The notes beneath the pieces were generated by a model, which worked only from the letters and a program-made list of their open reading frames with translations, was not told the DNA's origin and did not search any database. 64,000 nt of DNA from Diplolepis rosae (lineage: Eukaryota; Arthropoda; Insecta; Hymenoptera; Diplolepididae), in the NCBI GenBank assembly GCA_030998225.1, contig JAPYXD010000581.1, positions 1,054,001 to 1,118,000 on the forward strand, in the 5' to 3' direction. A program made the translations under genes and the position numbers. Positions 53,800 to 64,000 of the stretch are shown in pieces; position 1 is the first letter of the stretch; every line of letters begins with the position of its first letter.

Positions 53800-55140
53800 A
53801 TGCTCGTGATTTTTTTATTCTCCTAGTGGCAACGTCATCTGGGCTTTCCTAGTGCCGCCACTTCGGATAGCAGCATGTAGGTCGGCGGTGGTGAGCTGTA
53901 TGATGGACAGGCAGATCTCACCGGAACAACCGGAGGGACAACTGTCTAGCCACAACAACAGAAACTTGTGGCCAGAAACGGAACATCAGCTTCACTTTGA
54001 GTTGGCAGCAGTTACGAGCAGAAATCTTATTCAGAAAAAGCAAATAATAGAACAGAATAATCTACTCAGCAATCGGCAAATTAATTAGATTAGATCTAAG
54101 GTCAATGCCGCATTACAAGAGTATAAAGAAGAGATTCAACAACCTGGGTAGATGAAGTGGGCCCCAGAATTGAATGAGTGCGTCATGTGTTGTCATTTTA
54201 CTGCTGTAAAGGGTGTGGGTCCTGTAAGAAAAGAACAATATTGTATCATTTTGCTTGAATGCACACGCTTGGCTGCGTGAGAGACGGAGCAGCGTATTGC
54301 AGACCAAAAACACACAATTCTAGTACAACACTTGCTGTCCTAAGTTGAGATAAAAACTATCAGAATGTTTGTGAACGATTCACCTGCGTAAGTAGTTGAA
54401 CCTCTTAAAAATGCCGATGATATAGAAATTGTTGAGACTGTAATAGAAGAAGTTGGAGTTGGAAAGGAGCGTGAGTTCAGCCACAATACTTCCACGGAGG
54501 TGGTTTATTCAAATTATTTGGGACTTCGTCATCATATCAACGCTCTTTCCGAACAAAACCCTTACTTATTGTGCGGCCGTGGCAATAGTCAGAACGAAAA
54601 GTCAGAAGAATGCCTTCGAGCAACAGCATCCTCTCGCATACAAGGAATAATTTGCCACGAAAAATTCGTCTTCAAAACAAAGTCAGCTAATTAAGATACA
54701 AACTGGGCCATTTAACTCAATATATGTGGGATCCGAAGCTATTTTAATTGTGCCGCGTTCAGTATAATGATATTGTTGTCGACAGAAGCACGAAGTGGGA
54801 GAGGAGAGGGGAGAAAGAAAGATGTCGTGGTTCGAGAGGACGCATCTTTGTCGGTAGTTTCCATATCATTTGAATATCCTTTGTGTTCTTAAATAAATTA
54901 AGTATCAAATGTGTTTGGTGGTTTGTGGTGTCTACTTATCTTATCCTACATTTATAACACTGTCCATAAGCTAACTCGTGAAGTAGCGGATATCCTTCGT
55001 CCTCTAAAAGTTCATGCAACAACACCTGCAGAACTGGACGAAGAGATTTATTCCTTAAGGCAAAGGCTATGTCTTCTCTCTACAAGACTACGGCAATACA
55101 GGAGGGCTAGTGTAAAAAAAGAACAAAACAAGTAGTATTA
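53800..55140 (+). pseudogene. Degenerate non-LTR retrotransposon-like coding region
   Basis: Pieces in changing frames: EQPEGQLSSHNNRNLWPETE, IIEQNNLLSNRQIN, MKWAPELNECVMCCHF and TEQRIADQKHTILVQHLL. These resemble the repeated DNA-binding-like modules upstream of reverse transcriptase in some insect LINEs (W/Y-T/A-P-E-x-N and T-E-Q-R-x-A-D-Q). A later piece, HKLTREVADILRPLKVHATT to RLRQYRRASVKKEQ (54960-55120), resembles the basic linker in the same proteins. No reverse transcriptase core is visible. Assignment from pattern only. Confidence 0.4.
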
Positions 55141-55875
55141 ACAGAAGTTAAAAAGATAGCAAAGAACTACACGAAGTTTTGAAAAGCAACAAATCGTCTC
55201 GAGCGTTTTTTTCTCAAATTTGTCCTCTCCCCCTATGGTACTCCTTCCACACACTGCGACCTTCACCATCGTCATAGGAGGTGTTGGCGTTCACGAATAG
55301 TTCATATAGCACATATTGCTACGGATTTGTCCGATGTGATTAATTTAGTAGAAGTACTATTTACTGTCATTGTCACAAAAGCGACGTCGCTAGTCATTTC
55401 TGATGGATTTTGCAGTACTAATTACGAATCTGGAGTCGAAAGTGCCCAATCAAATCAAGATTTTAAGACAAATGGGATCTATGAGCAAAAGAAAAAAGAT
55501 TTAAAACGAAAATAGTACTTTACGTTGATGTACACAGGAATAATTCTAAACTTTTATAAATTTTTTTACAATGTCAAGAAAATGGTCAACATTAAAAAGC
55601 AACTGTAACCGACGGAGGGAAATATTAAGAACAACTGGTCGAATGTCGTATTTAGTGCAAAGCCCTCCTTTTCAGCATGGTTTCGTAGACTCGTGGATAA
55701 TATTGTATCGTTAGGCACGCTGTATTAAGTAAACGCATCATAATTCAGAGACCAATTTAAAGCTTGTCGTTGGTGGAGGAGCATGGGTCTAGAGCGAGTG
55801 TTTCGAATTCAAGGCACAAAACATTTTTTCTGCACATAAAAGTTTTTTCAATGCGGAATAATTTTTCATGTTCAG

Positions 55876-56770
55876 TTAACATACCTTGACTTCAGAATTT
55901 TGTTTATTTTCAAAGCAAAAATCGCAGACATCGGTACGGGGTTTTGAGAACGAAAAATTCGGATTAAAATTAAAATATTTGTCGTAAGTTGTTTGAGTCA
56001 GGAGAATTTCAACTCTACCTGTTTTCGCAGGATAAAACTCGAGAAATAATTCATACAATTTTTTCATAGTCAATTTAGTGTTTTCAAAATATTGCAAGGA
56101 TGATTGTTCTCTTCTATAATGAGACTCACTACGAGGGATGGACAAACAATAAGCATTAATCAACTCTTTAACTTCATCTGTTAAACGAATTCATTTTTTG
56201 TGACTTGCTTTGAAAGAACGTATTCTTTTTTTCCCGATGTCCAATACGTTACAAAAAAACGTTGATAAACGGGAATGCGTTCTGTTTTCGATTGGAAAAA
56301 ATAATCCCATAGGACGATTCTCCTTGGAATTGACTGCACGGATGGATTTGAAGGCCTTATCGTCACTAGTGTCTTTAAAATGATGTTCTGTGATTTGTAG
56401 TCTCCAGCAAGTTTCCAAAACTCCGTATGAAAACTCCTTTTGTCGTGTACGATACATTGAATTTTATTGTGAACTTGTGAAATGCCGAGTTTTTTCAAGA
56501 TTATCGTTGATGAAAATTCCTGAACCTTTATTAAATTCAATTTTTCTATGTTTCTTGGCACATTATATGACAATCTGGTGACAGTGTTAGAAAATTCAAA
56601 ATGGCGTATCCAATTCGGCGGTCCGAATATTGAAGATTTGATAATATGCTAATGAAAAAAATATTTTCGTATTTTATTTGAAATTTGTGATCAAAAACTT
56701 TTCTAGCCATTTTTTGATTGAGAGTGCTGATTCAGCGGAAAAAATTCGTAAAGTTCTGAATTTATACTTC
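55876..56770 (-). pseudogene. Cc8L18.2-like transposon protein, N-terminal half
   Basis: From about 56573 downward on the minus strand: KIQCIVHDKRSFHTEFWKLA, then frame changes through FFVTYWTSGKKE. At 56163-55876 it reads IPRSESHYRREQSSLQYFEN, KLYELFLEFYPAKTG and SFSKPRTDVCDFCFEN. The S-E-S-H-Y...Y-x-x-x-x-L-x-x-x-x-L-Y-x-x-F...D-x-C-x-x-C series is the N-terminal signature of the family whose C-terminal half appears at 7145-8388. Broken at several points and cut off at the cysteine pair. Confidence 0.6.
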
Positions 56771-57762
56771 ACGATCAGTTTAGTCTTTAAGGGAGTTACT
56801 CAGGATGAAGAATTAACGAACAGAAACATCTTAAACTTTGCAGAGCGTTAGAATATAATTAAAAAATTATCCGTACGAAATTTCAAGGTCTGAGGTGGGT
56901 TTTTTAGTGAGATATTCATATTTCTATTTTGCGCCTCTCTATTTGATTCAACATGGGCTCTTATGAGAAATCGCGGAGGTTATCGTGTATTATCATTGAT
57001 ATCTTTTCAACTGGCGAACATATCATAACGGGATTTGAACAGTAGAGAAATAAGATGTTCAGGAATAGTTATTAACTTTAATAACATTCAAAGGTGGGTT
57101 CTAAAAGTAATAACAAATACGATGAAGATTGGAAATTGCTGTGATTTTGGTCTTTGGTTAGGTATGTGGCAACGTCGTATTCGTAGGTTATGTGCGAAAT
57201 TTGTTAAGGAAATCATGTTTTTAATAAATGAAATATAACATATTAATTATTCGTATGATAAATAAACGAAATAAGTACATACAAACAACTTTATTTACAT
57301 ACATATCATAATACGTAGTACGTAAAATCTTTCTCAATGACATACTAAATTTGTCTTATTTTCAGTCTTGAATCGATATAACAATTTTTGAATACATATC
57401 TATATTTTGACTAGGCGGGTAGGTGAGTACTCCCTTAACATCCAATACGTTTGGCTAAGTGATATCATTTGCTGTTTCCTCTAGCTTTCTTACTATATCC
57501 GATAATTTGCTATGAAAAACATACAAAAAAATTATTATACAGAATTATATCGACCATTCGCCGTTTCTTATAAACGTTTTCCTAACTCTTACCACGTGGA
57601 GGTGAGCGTTCAAGAGTCTCTTTTTTAGTTTTTTTCTTAATTTTTTGGATTTTATAATTTTTTTGTAATTTTTCAAATTTTATGTTTTTTTTGTCTATTT
57701 TTTAATAATTTTTCAAATTGTACGTACTTTTGTATTTCCTATGACTGCTACTCTGAAAGATT
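56771..57762. other. AT-rich spacer, nothing recognised
   Basis: Short open frames without recognisable motifs. It lies between the Cc8L18.2-like remnant and the piggyBac 3-prime end. Confidence 0.35.
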
Positions 57763-59021
57763 TCAATAATTATTGCTAAAGCAGGTTTTACAGTAATTTG
57801 AGGCACAAATATTGCAGTACTTCGAGGTTCTAATTGGACATTTTGCAGTGGAACAATTTATTTTGAGTTCTTTATAAGAAACATCGTGCGTCTTTGATCT
57901 ATGTCTTTTGCCATTTTCAATGTACTGTCTGGCAATAGCCATCACGAAATCTTGTGATCCAACTTTCTTTTCTGCTAAATTACAAGCATTGTATATCACT
58001 AGAGCGTTAACAATTGCAGATTGAATGAGCCTGATAAAAACTACCCATGTCCATTTTTTCGAACGTATGCATGGCAAAAAGTTGTTGCAATAATTATCAT
58101 TTTTTCAAGTGTAGAATGAGATCAAAACATTTAAAATAATTATCGAAATAAAGATGATATTGAGTAATTTCTATTGCAGATAATTCCTTGAAAAATGGAT
58201 CTAATAAATTCATTATTACTCTTGAACCAAGAGCACATTAATTTAGAAAATTCACATTTGAATCCTTGCCACAATACAAATCTGAATTCAATAAAAATCC
58301 GTTGGAGGTACAAAGTCCCCAAAATTTCAAACCAAACCGTATAGGTTTCCCTCGAATAAACGGTAACAATGAGGTTCTGGCATACGATTTGGCCATCATT
58401 TCATCGATGGATAGAGCAGCTCAAAAATATCCAAAACTTTGAATATTTTTCTAAACATATTCAACAAAACTCGAACCCTTCACGCCTTATCATTGGGATC
58501 ATTATCCCCAGACTTGGAACATTTCAAATGAGATTTAATCAAATTATTACGCCCAAAAAAGTTTCTAAGTCTATTTTTGTGAGATTATAGCCATTGACAA
58601 TGGTGGCTTCAATAATATAATTTTTCATATCATCTGAAAAGAATAATTTAAATAACTCGAGAGGACTGGATCCACGAATTTTTTCTTCTTCGGCGTTACT
58701 CAATAATAATTCATTTTGAAGGTTGCTATCATAATTTTTTTCCCCGTTTACCCATTCATACAAGTGTTCATTTTCCAATTTTTTTTGATTGTCTGTATAT
58801 GTTTTAGAAATTTTTTTATATGAGTGTTGAGCTAATACCTCTTCAATGTCAGTGTGCTGGTCACTATTTTCATCCAAATCTTCATCATCAGATCCTCGAT
58901 CTGATTCTCCAGAATCATCTGGATTTGGTATGTCAATAAATTCGTTATAATTGTTATTAGAATCATCGAACTCGTAATGTTTGTGACTACGAGAAGAACA
59001 TCTCTTTCGTTTTCGAGGCAT
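57763..59021 (-). pseudogene. piggyBac-like transposase, N- and C-terminus intact, middle decayed
   Basis: Start at 59021: MPRKRKRCSSRSHKHY, a Ser/Asp/Glu-rich acidic stretch, then HLYEWVNGEKNYDSN, SPLELFKLFFSDDMKNYIIE and LTKIDLETFLGVII to a stop at 58539. The next 450 bases carry only frayed pieces of the core domain (for example RVRVLLNMFRK). The C-terminal part reopens at 58077 with CIRSKKWTWVVFIRLIQSAI and NACNLAEKKVGSQDF, and finishes with a Cys-rich zinc-finger-like end (C-x4-C-N-I-C...Y-C-x2-C) at 57763. The DDD core is incomplete, so it is inactive. A solo LTR sits just upstream of the start. Confidence 0.8.
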
Positions 59022-59046
59022 TTCATAAGATTTTATTTCTTATTTT

Positions 59047-60466
59047 TGTAACGAACCGTACGTGCACACTACGCCACCGCGCTTCTACCGCGGCATTCGG
59101 AGGGGTACTCCCACCACAGCTTCTCACGTGAGTACCCCCACTGACCGCCGAGCCGCGCGCGCAGCTACCCCCACCCGTCGCAAACATTGCTCCGGGTGAG
59201 ACTTCCCCGACACCGGTCCTCCTGGTCCGGCCACATCGAGCGTCAATCGATGGGTTCCCCCATGGTCGACTCTCGGTGAGAGCTGGCACCCAGCGTCAGG
59301 TTCCCCTGACTGGGTGCTGCTCTGGCTGGCCAGGTTGACACCTACCGTTCACCCGGAGATGCCGCGTCGAACACCGACCAATGCGTTCCGCCATGGCCGG
59401 TTTTTGGCATGTGGGAGGGCTCAGCGTCAAGTTCCCCTGATTGACCCTCGCACAGACATCTCCGGGTGAAACCCCACGACACCGTTTATCCTGGTTCAGC
59501 CGCATCGACCGTTGACCGATGGGTTCCCCCATGGTCGGCCTATTCCTACTGTACCAATCCGTACCTATCCGAATCGCATAAATCAAACCGCCGAACCAGC
59601 TCGTCTTCTGACCAATGGCAAATGCCATTTGCCATGAGACGAGGGGGCGGTGCGTGATATCAGGCACGCCTGATTCACGCCTCACCCGGTTCTCACCGGG
59701 GCATCGTGAACCTAACCTTCTCACCGGACAAACATACTGACCGACCGACACACCAGTACCCTCGGCCCCCTGGATCCTGCCATGGTTGAGGCCCCACCCA
59801 GGGACCGGGTCCCGTCAAATTACTGGTGACCGGGCCCGACCTGGGGAATTACCGACCGACCCACCAGTACCCTCAGCCCTCTGGATACTGCCATGGCCGA
59901 GGCACCGAGGGTGGGGCGCCGACGCTCAGATACCGCTGAGGGCGCCCCTCCCTAAACGACCGAGACTTGACCGTGACCTACTAAACGAGCGACCGGAGGA
60001 GAAATCAAGGTGAACGCGCCTCCGAGGGGAATCGAGCTACGACAACATATTATAAACCGCCGCTTTTCTTAACCCCTACGACCTGGTATATTTTATTTAC
60101 AGAAAATTAAGATTGTACACGAATAACCGGTCCACCAGCAGCGAACCGATAGGCCCGTGCTCACGCAACCTCGTAACCACGTAAATTACCCACATACACA
60201 CACACACACACACACAGTAAATTCTCACACTTACACCGGCACACCATTTATTATTTTGTATTAACACTCACACATAAACACCGTCTTATTTAATTTATTT
60301 TATTATGTATCCTCATTAGATTTAAGTTCTTTTCTAAATAAATGTTATATACTTTAAATATTAAACATGCGTCTAACGAAATTATTACATACCCTACTCC
60401 CCCACTCCTACCGAACCCTGGCCGACTGAAGCGTCTGGCAACCAGGGGGAAAGTAGGGATGTTACA
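59047..60466 (+). mobile_element. Solo LTR, about 1.42 kb
   Basis: Begins TGTAACGAACCGTACG and ends GGGATGTTACA, that is TG...CA with inverted tips TGTAAC/GTTACA. Four or five T flank both sides. GC-rich for 1 kb with ACCGACC units and CCTGGATCCTGCCATGG-type blocks, then AT-rich with a CA microsatellite at 60190-60215. Open frames inside are arginine/proline-rich chance frames. Shares blocks with 31879-33267. Confidence 0.65.
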
Positions 60467-60784
60467 TTTTTACACTCTTTTTCACCCGAGACAGAGCACA
60501 GATTTTGAACTCGTACCAAGAGTCAGAGTAGATTTAGTGAGATGGATTTAGTAAATGAGTGGATTGAATCAATATGATCAATTTTAGAGTGAATGAGTGG
60601 ATCCAATCAATATGATCTATTTTATAAAATAAGAAAAGTTCTTATTTTGATTGTAATAAATATCAATTCATTTTGTTAACAAATTATACATTTTTTGTTG
60701 TCACATCAGTCATACCAGTAGTGGAATTTTGAAACGTGAAACGAATAACTTAATGTAGCCACATACATCAAGCGTTGGAGAATG

Positions 60785-61110
60785 TGCAGATCGTGAAATA
60801 TAAATTCAGAAGTTTACGAATTTTTTCCGCTGAATCAGCACTCTCAATTAATAAATGGCTAGAGACATTTTTGATCACAAATTTCACATGAAATAAGAAA
60901 ATATTTTTTTCATTAGCATATTATTGTAACTTCAATATTCGGACCGCTATATTGGATCCGCCATTTTGAATTTTTAAACACTGTCACTGGATTTTCATTT
61001 AATGTGCCAAGAAACATAGGAAAATTGAATTAAATGAAGGTTCAAGAATTTTCATCAACGATAATCTTGAAAGAACTCGGTATTTCCCAAGTTCTCCAAG
61101 CGCCATATTG
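60785..61110 (+). mobile_element. Second Cc8L18.2-like 5-prime end, inverted relative to 56455-56770
   Basis: This stretch is the reverse complement of 56455-56770 over about 310 bases: shared blocks GAATTTTTTCCGCTGAATCA and TTTTCATCAACGATAATCTT. On the plus strand it encodes the decayed N-terminus of the same family, then unrelated sequence follows. The two ends bracket the piggyBac and the LTR. Confidence 0.6.
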
Positions 61111-61881
61111 AATCCGCCATTAATCAGGTCATTACATATAGTAGAAGAGGTCTGTACGGTAAAATTTCTTGTATTATCCAATTATCTTAGAAATCTCATG
61201 AAAAAACGCGTATTTTTCCAAATTTTTTCCACCTTTGTCCATAGTTTGAAATAGATGAATATGTTTTATCCATTTGAAAAAAAAGAATAAAAATAAATTC
61301 AAATTTTCGGTACGTTTTGAATAAAATCCGCCATAGTGGTTTTCCAGTGCACGGTAATGTCATTTTGACTTCATGAATCGAAAGAGGAGACCCAAAAACA
61401 TTAAGTATACAAGGCTTAGTCATGATAAATTCTCTTTTTCGCTTTGGCAACAAGGGCCAAAAATGAGTTAAAAAGTCTTTGAGTTTAAGCGTTAATGGGT
61501 TAAAAGAGAATTATTACGTTTCTAACGTAACTATATGCCTAAATTGAAAATAAATTTAATATCGAGTAATTACGAGAAACAACGATTAAAAAATTGAACA
61601 AGGCGTCTTGAAACGCACAGACTATTTCAATTTTATGGAATTAAATAGCGTTGGAATAGAATAGAAATTCAGTTCGAAATTAAAATTTTGTAAAAGAAGT
61701 GTAGTTCATCTAATTTGTTTATTAATCAATTTGAATGAAGATAGCAGCATGGTACATGAGTATAGCTATTGTAATATGATTTACGTACTTGTTATTATAT
61801 TATATTTTTATAAAGGATATGAACGCAAAATAAATCACAAAATAAATGCACTCAAGACCTTAGCGCGTATGCTATCCAATG
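61111..61881. other. AT-rich, downstream of SPH-B, nothing recognised
   Basis: No coding signature. The 3-prime end of the SPH-B transcript must lie in here; no standard AATAAA could be tied to it. Confidence 0.35.
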
Positions 61882-62040
61882 CTATACAATTCCTTCTTCA
61901 TTTGTGGTGGCTGCCGGATATATAATTCCTTCATTACATACGAGACCTGACATACCAAAAACAGCCTCAACACGTCCATGATAATCAGTCATTAGTCCTA
62001 CAATCTTATTTTCATGCAAGACAAGACCACCTACATCAGA
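61882..62040 (-). CDS. SPH-B last exon (dead Ser site)
   Basis: The acceptor is a T-run ending CAG at 62041-62043. It is followed by SDVGGLVLHENKIVGLMT and a C-terminus with FGMSGLVCNEG (Cys 220 kept), stop TAG at 61884-61882. 52 codons plus stop. Confidence 0.88.
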   Translation of the reverse strand, partial: SDVGGLVLHENKIVGLMTDYHGRVEAVFGMSGLVCNEGIIYPAATTNEEGIV

Positions 62041-64000
62041 CTGAAAAAAAAATTATGATTAAAGTAAGTTTTTTGGTGTACCTATGAATTTTAATATTCA
62101 TTATATTCATCATTGAATGACATTTTATATTATGTTCAAAATATGCATAAAAAATTATTGACCCATGTAAAACCAAGACTCCTGTATGCAGGTTGAATAC
62201 AAAATTGACCAAGTTTTGGTTCTGCCTGGCATCTTGAAGGTGGTATTAAACGAACACGGATCTTTAAATACTTCCGTTCTGGTGAAATTTCTTGTTCTAT
62301 CGTGTTCCACCCTATCATTTCATCTACAGAAATACGCTTAGAGTTTTTATAAACTGGAATGGATAACGATTGATGCGATGCAGGTACTTCGTCATCCAAC
62401 TGGAAAATAACAATGATTTTTATTAAAAGTCATAATGTATTATCATTAACATATCACATCCCAAGAAAATAATTTCTTCGCGAGGGAGTGAACGTTTATC
62501 TTTCAATCTTCATTCCTAAAAAAAGATATTTCACTGATTAAAATGTGGGAAAGAGTCAAGCATAATCGGCCGCTTACCTTTGGAGGAGTAAAGTTAATTT
62601 AAAAAAATGGATTAAAAAATAGAATAATACTTGTATGCAAAAACATTTTTTATGGAAATAAAAAGCGTTTTTCTGAATTATATATATATTAGCAACCATT
62701 TGCAAAAGGCTAGGTTAAAAAAAAAAAATTAATGTTTGCCTCATGAATCAAGGCGTTGTCCAAAAAATGTCGAAACATTTCTAATAATAATGGAGAATAT
62801 TTGGCTTGAATAAATTTGAAAAACGTACAAAAGACAATGAAGCTCGTCTGTTAACTTCTTTTAAGTGAAAACTTTGAAAAAATTCGGAACAATATCGAAA
62901 ATTACAATTAAATGTAACATTTTCTGCAAAATTTTCACTCAAACGAAGTTGACTAACGTTCTCCATCGAGTTCTGTAGTTAGTATTGTTCAAATTGTTAG
63001 GAAGATCTTTCGTAAAATAAAAAAGTTATTTCATACGAACTTTCACAAGTATGCGTAACAAATCATAGAAGATGTTAGCTGTAGCGGATACTGCAAAATG
63101 AAAAGACTCGCTTAGCATAGGAAGGGATGGAGAGCTGCATCAAACCAGTCTCAGTACTGCTAACTATAGCAACAATAATAACTTTTAATTACCTTAAAAC
63201 GATGAAGTAAATTAGGGTGCGTACTCTCATGTGTAGGACCTTCCAGATCACTATAATATTTAAGATGGTATGTGTTATTACCAACGGTAGTACTCCTTGG
63301 AAATTGAGCATATAATTCTGGAATGCCATCCCTTCCCGATTTAGCCCTGAAAATTGGGATACATGAAGATGCATAATAAACTGCGTAATGATAATAAATG
63401 ATTATGAACATTGAGGGTAGGTGAAACTTAGAAAAATAATTAATTTTATTAACTTTATCTTTCAACATGTTTATGTCCAAAGTACATAAAAGTTTATTTT
63501 CAGAATTTGAGAAATGGTAAAGAAGATAAAAACTGACTCATTGAATGACATTCACTACAAACTTGACGTATTGAAAGTTTAGTTTAAGATAGTCAACTGC
63601 TTAATCGACAATTAGTTCCGCCTTGGAAATTGGTGACTTGAACTTGTAAAAGTAAAAAACCACACGTTTCAACCACAAATAATTTTAAAATGCTAGCAAA
63701 ACTAGTAAACTTAATTTTTGTCCCGAAAAAAACTGTTGTCAGAAAAGAATTCAATCCTAAACGATCTTAGATACAATTTCGTTGCCAGTAAAAAAAAAAA
63801 AACGTTTCGTATAATTTCATTTTAGATTTAATTGATATTTATTCAAGAAATATCCAATGAATTGTCACAAAAATTGATAGTAGGGTTCAAAGAAATTTTT
63901 TGGAAAATTTCAGGTAATTGTGTTTTATGGTTTAAGTCTAAGAATTCAATAAATATCTCTACACGTACGTGTCGAAGTTCCAAGGAGATGATTTGAAGGC
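61882..64000 (-). CDS. SPH-B: serine protease homologue, partial (5-prime end outside window)
   Basis: Four minus-strand exons (64000-63969 partial, 63346-63193, 62399-62163, 62040-61882) join to 193 codons plus stop with GT-AG ends and matching phases (2, 0, 0). The second barrel is clear: LDDEVPASHQ, MIGWNTIE, LGQFCIQ, then SDVGGLVLHENKIVG in place of G-D-S-G-G-P-L, so the catalytic Ser is Val. The catalytic Asp region reads HPNLLHRFK and has Asn at the matching place. The His region is shortened or missing in the visible end of exon 2. It is paralogous to SPH-A: same intron before S-D-V-G and before L-D-D-E-V, but it lacks the SPH-A intron after the G-W strand. Expected to be secreted and enzymatically inactive; function unknown. 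Confidence 0.78.
62163..62399 (-). CDS. SPH-B exon with G-W strand and cysteines
   Basis: The acceptor TTATTTTCCAG is followed by LDDEVPASHQSLSIPVY. 79 codons run through MIGWNTIEQ, RVRLIPPSRC and LGQFCIQ to FTW, then donor GTCAAT, phase 0. It corresponds to SPH-A exons 4 and 5 fused, with about 16 more residues between the G-W strand and the first cysteine. Confidence 0.85.
63193..63346 (-). CDS. SPH-B exon with Asp region
   Basis: The acceptor CAATTTTCAG, then one base and 51 codons, ending AAG-GTAATT, phase 0. It aligns with SPH-A exon 3 through ELYAQFPRSTT and YHLKYYSDL, and ends HPNLLHRFK where SPH-A has EGDLLAFLT. Confidence 0.8.
63969..64000 (-). CDS. SPH-B upstream exon, 3-prime end only
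   Basis: The last 32 bases of the window encode AFKSSPWNFD plus two bases before a GTACGT donor. The phase fits the next exon, and SPWN also occurs in SPH-A exon 2 before its His site. Only this short end is visible, so the call depends on sequence beyond the window. Confidence 0.4.

Noticed and set aside
1..64000. tRNA, rRNA or other structured RNA genes
   Set aside because: I looked for tRNA-like A and B boxes and rRNA stretches and found none that I could support by eye; a tRNAscan/Infernal run would be decisive.

Overview
The window reads as AT-rich nuclear DNA from an insect. Exons are short and bounded by GT-AG introns, there are no operons or ribosome binding sites, and most of the sequence is dead mobile DNA: at least ten mariner/Tc1 copies or fragments, a piggyBac, a THAP/DDE element, LTR-like GC-rich blocks, many MITEs and fold-back elements. 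A family of transposon proteins that I associate from memory with the Cotesia gene Cc8L18.2 would fit a hymenopteran, but this is only a guess.

The important finding is a pair of host genes on the minus strand, both chymotrypsin-fold serine protease homologues. SPH-A can be assembled end to end from six exons between 41625 and 9243: 831 coding bases, 276 residues, every splice phase compatible, a signal peptide in exon 1 and a TATA box about 66 bases upstream of its ATG. SPH-B is partial; its last three exons lie at 63346-61882 and a fourth probably runs off the window end. Both have the catalytic serine replaced by valine in an S-D-V-G motif. SPH-A also has tyrosine in place of the catalytic histidine. 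Both are therefore likely pseudo-enzymes that are nevertheless kept open.

Layout: 1-1232 is a fold-back element. 1233-3829 is AT-rich and empty. 3830-5032 is an unrecognised GC-richer block. 5033-8934 is a large palindrome with transposon coding sequence in both arms; one arm is interrupted by a 1.46 kb insert. 9243-41625 is SPH-A, whose five introns hold nested mariner, Tc1, MITE, TTAA-flanked, THAP/DDE and LTR-like insertions. 41700-61880 is a transposon graveyard: a second copy of the 1.46 kb element, two TTAA-flanked elements, mariners, gag-like and LINE-like remnants, two head-to-head copies of the Cc8L18.2-like family, piggyBac and a solo LTR. 61882-64000 is SPH-B.

The only genes I believe are expressed host genes are the two protease homologues. 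They share intron positions before the S-D-V-G motif and before the L-[ED]-[ND]-E-V exon, so they are paralogues. Everything else with coding potential is mobile-element protein, nearly always broken.
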